Of a DNA stretch of 8,684 bases, positions 1 to 5,859 are shown piece after piece. How positions within the stretch are numbered: position 1 is the stretch's first letter; every line of letters begins with the position of its first letter. The DNA comes from Ferrimonas sp044433165. GTDB lineage: Bacteria; Pseudomonadota; Gammaproteobacteria; Enterobacterales; Shewanellaceae. The notes under the pieces are model-generated. The model was not told the origin of the DNA, ran no database searches, and was given only the letters and a program-made list of their open reading frames with translations. The stretch covers positions 1 through 8,684 of the forward strand of contig JAWXTX010000111.1 in assembly GCA_044433165.1 (NCBI GenBank). Reading direction: 5' to 3'. The position numbers and the translations under genes were made by a program.

Positions 1-14
1 TGCTGATAACTCAT
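1..14 (-). CDS. IS30-family transposase, first codons only (partial)
   Basis: Only four complete codons (MSYQ) and part of a fifth are in the window. The call rests on three things: the IS30-type inverted repeat just upstream, the distance from that repeat, and the familiar MSYQ start. The full protein would be a DDE transposase with an N-terminal helix-turn-helix. No good Shine-Dalgarno is seen directly before the ATG. Too little is visible to say whether the copy is intact. Confidence 0.5.
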
Positions 15-90
15 GGTAGTACTGCTTGTTTCTTTGGCGAGAAGAGCGTACCACTTTCAGCAGTTGGCCTCCTCTTCTACGCCTGTCCAT

Positions 91-119
91 GAATGTCGCA
101 CTTATTATCTGAATTTAGG
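91..119. repeat. IS30-type terminal inverted repeat, left copy
   Basis: This 29-base end pairs with 8582-8610 in opposite orientation, with 22 of 29 identical. The outer block is CCT(A/G)AATTCA and the inner block is AAGTGCGACA; the differences cluster in the middle, as is usual for imperfect IRL/IRR pairs. The stop codon of the neighbouring NYN-like gene (TAA at 105-107 on the minus strand) lies inside it. Confidence 0.7.
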
Positions 120-341
120 ATCGAGTATGGATAACACTTTCGATAAATAAGCAATAATGTAGAAGTCCGCTTGATTTTGTCCTGATGGATAGTCGTTTAA
201 TAAGTGATAAAGTGATTGATCGCAAATCAATTTAAATGCATGATTTTTTGAAAAAACGAAAACCTTATCTACGATGGATGTGTTTATCTTATAAAGTTCT
301 TTTAAACCAATATTTTCCGCATCTACAAATATAATTTTCAT
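105..341 (-). pseudogene. NYN/PIN-like domain protein, 3' end cut off by IS30-family insertion
   Basis: The visible product has 78 residues. It begins MKIIFVDAENIG, the first strand of a NYN/PIN-like fold with its metal-binding Asp (D7) and the E9-N10 pair. A later NQADFYI segment (about 56-62) supplies a second conserved Asp (D59). Proteins of this fold are usually metal-dependent ribonucleases or relatives; the substrate here is unknown. The last residues (PKFR) and the stop are encoded by the IS inverted repeat. The distal half of the domain, which normally carries further acidic residues, is therefore missing and activity is doubtful. The start at 341 fits the family's N-terminus, but the ribosome-binding site is weak. 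The surroundings are AT-rich (21 G+C of 60 at 121-180), unlike the core genes, which suggests an accessory gene. A naturally short protein is possible but less likely. Confidence 0.6.
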
Positions 342-356
342 TATTTCATTAAGTTC

Positions 357-392
357 ATTCCATTGTCTTCTCCGAATCTATTCCATTGTTTT
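357..392. repeat. 13-bp direct repeat, 23-bp period, in the NYN promoter region
   Basis: ATTCCATTGTCTT at 357-369 recurs as ATTCCATTGTTTT at 380-392, with one mismatch in 13. The 23-base period is about two helical turns, which would put two sites on one face of the DNA. The copies flank the -10 of the candidate promoter, so a regulator-binding role is possible. Alternatively it is simple duplication. Confidence 0.4.
371..390 (-). repeat. 20-bp motif shared with 8533-8552, left copy
   Basis: Read on the minus strand this is AACAATGGAATAGATTCGGA. The copy at 8533-8552 on the plus strand differs at only two positions. Both are preceded by AGGA a few bases upstream. It overlaps the -10 of the candidate NYN promoter. 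The function is unknown. Confidence 0.45.
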
Positions 393-403
393 TCCTTTGG
401 CAA
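375..403 (-). promoter_or_regulatory. Candidate sigma70 promoter for the NYN-like gene
   Basis: On the minus strand, TTGCCA (398-403) and TAGATT (375-380) are separated by exactly 17 bases. They match consensus at 5 of 6 and 4 of 6 positions. The predicted transcript would begin around 368, about 27 bases before the ATG at 341. Found by eye in an AT-rich region, so chance matches are possible. Confidence 0.45.
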
Positions 404-404
404 G

Positions 405-442
405 GGGATGTTTTATGGTGATTTTAATCCATAAAATATCCC
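405..442. repeat. 14-bp inverted repeat (hairpin) downstream of cysZ
   Basis: The arms 405-418 (GGGATGTTTTATGG) and 429-442 (CCATAAAATATCCC) pair over 14 bp with one G-T wobble around a 10-base loop. It lies between the cysZ stop and the candidate promoter of the NYN-like gene. No T-tract follows on either strand, so it is not a textbook intrinsic terminator. It could still end or stabilise the cysZ transcript, or serve as an operator next to the -35 at 398-403. Confidence 0.5.
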
Positions 443-487
443 GTTTAATATATTTGATTTATTTATCAGTGCATTATAAATATATGA

Positions 488-1234
488 TTACAAGCGATGT
501 TGTTCTCGATATTTATCTACCCAGAAAACCGTTGCAGCACAGACGGCAACGGGCATTACAATCAGATTAATTAATGGGATGGCGGCAGTGAAGGCGCAAA
601 TACCACCAAAGGTGAAGGCTCGAAAGCGTTGCTGGCCCAATGCTGCTAACATGCGGTTAAAGGGTACTTTGTGGTTATCAAAGGGGTAGTCTAAATATTG
701 AATGGCTAACATCCATGCTGAAAACCCAAACCAGAGAAAAGCACCTACGCCAGGGAGAAATATCAGTAATATAAGAAACAGCAATGCCCGAGGCAGATAA
801 TAGGTGAGTTTAGTGAGTTCCCGTTTAAGTATTCTAGGCGTATCTTTAATTAAGTCGATGATCCCGTCATCATTTAATGGCTGGTTCGTTAGGTATAACT
901 CCACTTTTTCCGCCAACAGGCCATTAAATGGAGCGGCAATAAAATTCATGACAATGGTAAACAAATAGGCCGCAGTAAGAATAAAGGAAGCAAACAACAA
1001 AGGCTCCAAGAAGAAGCCAATCCAGCTTAAATAGCTTGGCAGATGCGATATGGTAGATGCAACTATGCCATCTATTTTCTGAAAGAGAAAAGTAAAAGCA
1101 ATGCTAAAAAGCAAGAGATTAATCGCCAACGGGATCAGCACAAAACGGCGTAATCCAGGCTGCCGGATCAGCGTTAAACCTTGCAGAAAATAGTGCAAGC
1201 CAGTGTGGTAAGGAGAGGCCGCCGATTGATTCAT
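488..1234 (-). CDS. cysZ: CysZ, sulfate transporter
   Basis: CysZ is an inner-membrane sulfate permease (EI24/CysZ family) that supplies sulfate for cysteine synthesis. The 248-residue length fits the E. coli protein (253). Family marks are visible: an N-terminal HYFLQG and QPGLRRFVLIPL, then IAAPFNGLLAEKVE at about 99-112, and DYPFDNH at about 182-188. Hydrophobic stretches lie near residues 31-50, 70-98, 147-175 and 205-237. The start at 1234 gives the usual N-terminus, although the ribosome-binding site is poor (AATAAG). In enterobacteria cysZ also lies beside zipA and ligA, so the context agrees. Here it is divergent from smc, with a good candidate promoter at 1266-1294. Nothing looks broken. 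Confidence 0.93.
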   Translation of the reverse strand: MNQSAASPYHTGLHYFLQGLTLIRQPGLRRFVLIPLAINLLLFSIAFTFLFQKIDGIVASTISHLPSYLSWIGFFLEPLLFASFILTAAYLFTIVMNFIAAPFNGLLAEKVELYLTNQPLNDDGIIDLIKDTPRILKRELTKLTYYLPRALLFLILLIFLPGVGAFLWFGFSAWMLAIQYLDYPFDNHKVPFNRMLAALGQQRFRAFTFGGICAFTAAIPLINLIVMPVAVCAATVFWVDKYREQHRL

Positions 1235-1260
1235 AACTTATTAATAATAAACAGTGATAG

Positions 1261-1273
1261 CACACATTGTGTG
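1261..1273. promoter_or_regulatory. Palindrome over the cysZ -10, possible operator
   Basis: CACACATTGTGTG is a perfect inverted repeat: six-base arms CACACA and TGTGTG around one central base. Its overlap with the candidate -10 element is what a repressor site would look like. The binding protein cannot be named; it does not clearly resemble a CysB site. Confidence 0.4.
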
Positions 1274-1294
1274 GTGCCCTGTAGCCAGCGTCAA
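1266..1294 (-). promoter_or_regulatory. Candidate sigma70 promoter for cysZ
   Basis: On the minus strand, TTGACG (1289-1294) and CACAAT (1266-1271) are 17 bases apart, matching consensus at 5 of 6 and 4 of 6 positions. The expected transcript start, near 1259, leaves a leader of about 25 bases before the cysZ ATG. The -10 overlaps the palindrome at 1261-1273. Confidence 0.5.
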
Positions 1295-1373
1295 CCGGAA
1301 GCTGTGACAAGCGACCACTGGCGGTGGTAAGGTGGCGCCCTATTTTTATGGTTAACCGCCCACGCTAGAGTTC

Positions 1374-4300
1374 ATGCGACTTAAATACATCAAACTTGCG
1401 GGATTCAAATCCTTCGTCGATCCCACTAAAGTCGCGTTTCCAAACGCTATGACAGCCATCGTTGGCCCAAACGGTTGCGGCAAATCCAATGTGATTGATG
1501 CCGTTCGTTGGGTATTGGGTGAAAGCAATGCAAAGAACCTGCGCGGTGATGCGATGAGCGATGTCATTTTTAATGGCTCGACCGGGCGTAAACCGGTGTC
1601 ATTGGCCAGCGTGGAATTGGTGTTTGATAATCAATCTGGGCGCTTGCAAGGTCCTTATGCGAGTTACCGTGAGGTGTCGGTTAAGCGCCAAGTGAACCGT
1701 GATGCCGTTACGCGTTATTTTTTAAATGGTGTTCAGTGCCGGCGTCGAGATGTCACTGATCTCTTTATGGGAACAGGGCTTGGACCTCGTAGTTACGCCA
1801 TTATCGAACAGGGAACGGTCTCACGTTTAATTGAATCAAAGCCCCATGAATTACGGGTTTTTATTGAAGAAGCAGCGGGGATCTCTCGCTATAAAGAGCG
1901 ACGCCGAGAAACCGAGAATCGCATCCGCCATACGCGGGATAATTTGGCTCGTTTGGCAGACATTCGGCTGGAATTAGGAACTCAAATCGATAAGTTGCAA
2001 AAGCAAGCGGCAGAGGCGTTGAAATATCGCCAGTTCAAGCAGCAAGAACGCACATTGCAAAGCCAGATCACGGTATTACGTTGGCAACAGTCAGATCAGC
2101 AGAGCCAGCGTGTGGCTGCCCAACTAACGCAATTATCGCAACGTTTACAAGGGTTAGAGCAAGCGGAGCAGGGCGGGAGCCAGGTGCTGCAGTTACAGCA
2201 GGCTAAAGCCGATTTAACGGCCCATATTCAGCAGGTACAACAACAACGTTTGCAAAGCAGTACGCAGATCAGCGCGCTTGAGCAGCAATGGCACAGCCAC
2301 CAAGAACGTCAACAGTTATGGCAACATCAGTTACAAGTAGACTTGGCGAAGCTTGCTGATGCAAACGAGCGGTACCTGCAATTACAACAAACGGCAGAGC
2401 AATTGTGCTCGGCTATTGAGCTGCGCGCCCCTTTGTTAATGCATCTTAACGCGCAACGACAAACGTTAGATGCCCAGCTTCAGCATCAAGAACAGCGTCA
2501 ATTGCAATTAGATAAGCAACGCGACCAAGCATTACAGCAGCAAGCGGAAGCCGATAAAGCGCTGGAACGCAGTCAAGCCTTAGGCCAGCAGTTAAAGCAT
2601 GAGCAGCAATTACGCCAACAACAGCTGGCGCAATTACAACAGCAACAAGAGCAGTTAGGGCTTACAGCATTAGGGGAACAACTCCAGCAGGCGCAGCAGC
2701 AACAGCAGTTGGCTGAGGCACAATATCAACAGGCGCAGCAGGATTTAGAACAAGCTGAAAAAATGGGTAATCTAGCCCAGCAACAACGGCAACAACAGCA
2801 GCAATTACAACAGCAGCTCCAACAGCAACAGCACCAGCATCAAGCGCAAATTGGCGCCATTGAGACGCTGTTGCAAAATCAAGCAGCCCCCTTGCCTGAG
2901 GCGTTACAGCAGCAGCCGCGCCTGTGGCAGCAAGTTGTCGTTCAACCGCAATGGGCGCAAGCGCTTGAAACGGTGATGGGCGCCGCGTTACAAGGGTTAG
3001 TGATGCCCGTTGAAACCTTGCAGGCAACCACGGAAGTTTCGTTACCGGCAGGAAGTTGGTTTTTTGCTGAGCAGATGGCATGCGGTGCAGATAGGTTGCC
3101 GTACACCCCTCTTCGCTCGTGGCCCACACTGTCTGACAAGGTAAGCTGTGGTACTTTGAATTTAGCACCATGGCTTAACCATGTTTATTGCGCTGCCGAT
3201 GAAGTGGAACGTCAACAATGGTTAAGCCATTGTTTGCCCCATGAATCTGTCGTGCTTGCCGATGGAAGCTGGGCTGCGATGGGGGCGCGATTAAGTGCTG
3301 GTCAGCTTACACGGCCGCCACTAACCGAGTTGCATCGCCAGCAGCAGCAACTGCAAGCCGAGGAGCAACAATTAACTCAACAACTGCAGTTGGGGCAGCA
3401 ACAACTGGCGCGGGATGAGCGTGCGCTTTACGAAGCAGAAGCACACCTGTTGGCGTATCGTCAGCAAGCGCAGCAAGCTCAAGAGCACCGTTTTACTCAG
3501 CAATCACACTGCGATAAATTGCAGCAACGGTTAGAGTTATTGCAACAGCAGCAACAGCAATGGCAACAACAGCAGCAACAGTTAATTGTGACCGAACAGC
3601 AAGCACAAGCCGCCCAGCAGCAGTGTGAACAGCAGCAACAGCAAGCTCAGGCCCAACTGCAACAAGCCAATCTGTTTGTTGATGAGAGTCAAACCGTTCT
3701 GCTTGAAACTCGTTTATCTTTAAAAACGGTTCGTCTTACGCACGATGAAACGCAGCAGCAGTTACAGCAACAGCAGTTGCGGCAACAAACGGAAGAAGCA
3801 CAGCTAGCAGCAACAACCGAACAAGTCGAGCATGCTCAGCAACAGGTGCAGCAGTGGCAACAAAGCATTGAACAACTGCAGCAACAATTGCAGCAAGCCG
3901 ATGCACCAGAGCAGCAACGCCAATTGCAATTAACCGAGCAGCGTCAGCAGTTATCGCAGGCCGAAGCCCAATTACTGATTCAGCAACAGCAATTGGCTGA
4001 TCTTGAAGGCCAATTACAGGCAACCTTAGAGAGCCAGCGCGGTCACCAAGAACAGCGCCATCAATTGCAACAACAACAGGCCAAATTGCAGGCGGAGCAG
4101 CATGGCCATCAAATTAAAGCGCAAGGGCAATTAGAGCGATTGGCTGACAGTGGCCACACATTAACGTCTGTGTTAGCAACGCTGCCTACGTCCGCGAATT
4201 TAGCGCTGTTACAGCAACAATTGGAGCAGGTTAAACGGCAACTGACGAAATTAGGCGCCATTAATTTGGCCGCCATCGAAGAGTTTGATCAACAAACTCA

Positions 4301-4871
4301 GCGAAAAAGCTATTTGGATCAACAGGATCAAGATTTAACTGAAGCCTTGGTGATGCTCGAAGGGGCCATAGCCAAAATCGATCGGGAAACTCGTGCTCGT
4401 TTTAAAACCACTTTTGATGCCATTAATGGTGATTTTGGCGAATTATTCCCCAAAGTATTTGGTGGTGGTCATGCGTATTTAGCGTTAACCGAAGATCAAG
4501 ATTTACTTACCGCCGGCGTTTCGATAATGGCGCGTCCACCCGGGAAAAATAACAGCACTATTCAGTTATTATCTGGCGGTGAAAAAGCCCTAACGGCGTT
4601 ATCATTGGTGTTTGCCATTTTCCGGTTAAATCCCGCACCATTTTGTCTATTAGATGAAGTTGATGCACCACTGGATGACGCAAACGTCGAACGTTTTTGT
4701 CGATTGGTCAAAGAGATGTCAGAAACAGTACAATTTATCTTCATTAGTCACAATAAGGTTTCAATGGAGATGGCAGAACGCCTCACTGGCGTTACAATGT
4801 CCGAGCCAGGATGTTCTCGCATCGTGGCGGTTGACATTGCCGAGGCCGCTGCGCTGGCACAAATTGAATAA
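1374..4871 (+). CDS. smc: SMC, chromosome condensation ATPase, with Gln-rich coiled coil
   Basis: SMC is the ATPase of the SMC-ScpAB complex, which compacts and segregates chromosomes. The 1165-residue length is normal. The N-terminus MRLKYIKLAGFKSF fixes the start. Walker A is GPNGCGKS (31-38), a hinge domain spans about 515-645, the ABC signature LSGGEK lies at 1066-1071, and Walker B FCLLDEVDAPLDD has D1094-E1095. The conserved LGAIN (960-964) marks entry to the C-terminal head. The two coiled-coil arms (about 200-510 and 645-955) are remarkably Gln-rich: 45 of 90 residues at 403-492, and six Gln, Trp, six Gln at 724-736. Codons are mixed CAA and CAG. The reading frame is intact. It lies 20 bases before zipA and diverges from cysZ; I see no convincing promoter of its own. 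ScpA and ScpB must be encoded elsewhere. Confidence 0.96.
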   Translation: MRLKYIKLAGFKSFVDPTKVAFPNAMTAIVGPNGCGKSNVIDAVRWVLGESNAKNLRGDAMSDVIFNGSTGRKPVSLASVELVFDNQSGRLQGPYASYREVSVKRQVNRDAVTRYFLNGVQCRRRDVTDLFMGTGLGPRSYAIIEQGTVSRLIESKPHELRVFIEEAAGISRYKERRRETENRIRHTRDNLARLADIRLELGTQIDKLQKQAAEALKYRQFKQQERTLQSQITVLRWQQSDQQSQRVAAQLTQLSQRLQGLEQAEQGGSQVLQLQQAKADLTAHIQQVQQQRLQSSTQISALEQQWHSHQERQQLWQHQLQVDLAKLADANERYLQLQQTAEQLCSAIELRAPLLMHLNAQRQTLDAQLQHQEQRQLQLDKQRDQALQQQAEADKALERSQALGQQLKHEQQLRQQQLAQLQQQQEQLGLTALGEQLQQAQQQQQLAEAQYQQAQQDLEQAEKMGNLAQQQRQQQQQLQQQLQQQQHQHQAQIGAIETLLQNQAAPLPEALQQQPRLWQQVVVQPQWAQALETVMGAALQGLVMPVETLQATTEVSLPAGSWFFAEQMACGADRLPYTPLRSWPTLSDKVSCGTLNLAPWLNHVYCAADEVERQQWLSHCLPHESVVLADGSWAAMGARLSAGQLTRPPLTELHRQQQQLQAEEQQLTQQLQLGQQQLARDERALYEAEAHLLAYRQQAQQAQEHRFTQQSHCDKLQQRLELLQQQQQQWQQQQQQLIVTEQQAQAAQQQCEQQQQQAQAQLQQANLFVDESQTVLLETRLSLKTVRLTHDETQQQLQQQQLRQQTEEAQLAATTEQVEHAQQQVQQWQQSIEQLQQQLQQADAPEQQRQLQLTEQRQQLSQAEAQLLIQQQQLADLEGQLQATLESQRGHQEQRHQLQQQQAKLQAEQHGHQIKAQGQLERLADSGHTLTSVLATLPTSANLALLQQQLEQVKRQLTKLGAINLAAIEEFDQQTQRKSYLDQQDQDLTEALVMLEGAIAKIDRETRARFKTTFDAINGDFGELFPKVFGGGHAYLALTEDQDLLTAGVSIMARPPGKNNSTIQLLSGGEKALTALSLVFAIFRLNPAPFCLLDEVDAPLDDANVERFCRLVKEMSETVQFIFISHNKVSMEMAERLTGVTMSEPGCSRIVAVDIAEAAALAQIE

Positions 4872-4891
4872 CTATTAGGTATGGCGCCACT

Positions 4892-5791
4892 ATGGATGAC
4901 TTGCGTATCATTTTTCTTATTGTAGGTAGCATCGCAATTATTGTGCTGATGTGGCACGGTTTAATGTCTGTGCGCAAAAATAAGCAAAAGCCCCAAAATC
5001 GACGTTTAAACAATAAGCAAAAAGCGAAGCTTGCTGCCACGCCTGTATTGGAAGCCGCTGATCAGCCAGTGGCTGCTGCACCAATAACGCCGGTTCAGGC
5101 AGCGCCCACCGCTGCGTCACCACAGCCTACATTGCAACCAACCGCGCCGCCACCGGCAGACAGTGCGCCTGCGCCAGTTGTTATGACACCACCTGACGCG
5201 GCGCCCAACCAACCAATAGTAGAGCCAGCCCCTGTGGTTCAGGCTGCTGCAGTTGAAACTCCAGAAATGGCACCGCCTCAAAATATGAAAATGACGCCGC
5301 CGGGATCGGCGTCATTGAATACTGAAGTTGACACCAGCGCGACGATGCACCAACAAGAAAGTGTGCCGCAGTCAGACCCTGTGGATGTATTGGTGCTGTT
5401 TGTGGTTGGCTCTGAACCGGGGCAAATTTTAGGTAAAGATCTATTACAAAACTTAAACGAGATAGGGTTTAAGTATGGTGATATGAATATTTTCCACCAC
5501 CATCAACACGTTACAGGTAACGGCCCAGTACTCTATTCGCTGGCTAATATGATGCAGCCGGGAACCTTTGATTTAGATACCATCAATGACATTGCGGTGG
5601 ATGGGGTCTTGCTATTCTTAACCTTACCAAGCAAGCAAGACGCCCGAGTTGTCTTTTCGATGATGTTGGGCAATGCCCAGCGGTTGGCGGACAATCTAGG
5701 TGGTCAAGTATTGGATGACAAACATCAGCCATGGTCTGAAGCCACTCAAGAACAATACATGCAACGTATTATTCAAGCTGAAAACACTTAA
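4892..5791 (+). CDS. zipA: ZipA, FtsZ-binding cell division protein
   Basis: ZipA anchors FtsZ polymers to the inner membrane early in division and is restricted to gammaproteobacteria. The 299-residue product has the standard plan. There is an N-terminal membrane segment (about 5-23, preceded by MDDL), then a basic stretch (KNKQKPQNRRLNNKQKAK), a long Pro/Ala/Gln-rich flexible linker (about 45-160), and a C-terminal FtsZ-binding domain from D165 (DVLVLFVVG) to the end. That domain includes GNGPVLYSLANMMQPGTFD and a VLLFLTLP strand. The start at 4892 places the membrane segment correctly; an AGG lies about 12 bases upstream, a loose ribosome-binding site. The 20-base gap after smc implies co-transcription. 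The terminator at 5817-5841 closes the unit. Confidence 0.95.
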   Translation: MDDLRIIFLIVGSIAIIVLMWHGLMSVRKNKQKPQNRRLNNKQKAKLAATPVLEAADQPVAAAPITPVQAAPTAASPQPTLQPTAPPPADSAPAPVVMTPPDAAPNQPIVEPAPVVQAAAVETPEMAPPQNMKMTPPGSASLNTEVDTSATMHQQESVPQSDPVDVLVLFVVGSEPGQILGKDLLQNLNEIGFKYGDMNIFHHHQHVTGNGPVLYSLANMMQPGTFDLDTINDIAVDGVLLFLTLPSKQDARVVFSMMLGNAQRLADNLGGQVLDDKHQPWSEATQEQYMQRIIQAENT

Positions 5792-5816
5792 ATTACGACG
5801 CCCCATTTATTCTCTT

Positions 5817-5841
5817 AAAGGCTGCCGTTGGCGGCCTTTTT
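5817..5841 (+). terminator. Intrinsic terminator after zipA
   Basis: AAAGGCTGCC and GGCGGCCTTT pair over 10 bp (one G-T wobble) around a GTT loop at 5817-5839, followed at once by further Ts for a run of five. It should end the smc-zipA transcript. The T run ends only 18 bases before the ligA ATG, so either ligA starts its own message close by or some transcription reads through. Confidence 0.85.
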
Positions 5842-5859
5842 AACATCAGATGATTCTTT

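Larger units (their letters stand above)
1..119 (-). mobile_element. IS30-family insertion sequence, 5' (transposase-start) end, partial
   Basis: The element continues out of the window to the left. Its outer boundary is an imperfect inverted repeat at about 91-119; read inward on the minus strand this gives CCTAAATTCA, six or so variable bases, then AAGTGCGACA. It matches the end at 8582-8610 in 22 of 29 positions. The AGTGCGACA core is, from memory, typical of IS30-family ends. Inside the repeat lies a roughly 75-base leader, then a minus-strand ATG at 12-14 that begins MSYQ, a usual start for IS30-family transposases. The exact outer base and the target duplication cannot be set, because only one end of this copy is visible. 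Confidence 0.72.

Noticed and set aside
20..103. Minus-strand frame starting MDRRRRGG just inside the left IS end
   Set aside because: It does not resemble an IS30-family transposase start; the MSYQ start at 14 fits better, so this part is taken as the IS leader.
1314..1328. Short inverted repeat ACCAC-TGGCG-GTGGT before smc
   Set aside because: Only five base pairs; such repeats are common by chance and no promoter or known regulator site fits it.
1235..1373. Promoter for smc in the divergent region
   Set aside because: I searched for -35/-10 pairs on the plus strand; only weak matches (for example TATTTT near 1341 without a good -35) were found, so none is annotated.
2560..2860. CAG/CAA-rich stretches as a microsatellite or CRISPR-like array
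   Set aside because: The repeats follow the reading frame as mixed Gln codons with Leu, Ala and Glu between them, have no fixed repeat-spacer unit, and belong to the SMC coiled coil.
2662..3171. 169-codon open frame on the minus strand inside smc
   Set aside because: It is the complement of the Gln-rich smc coding sequence; CAA/CAG codons read backward give Leu/Cys/Val/Ala-rich frames without stops. No domain or start signal is seen.
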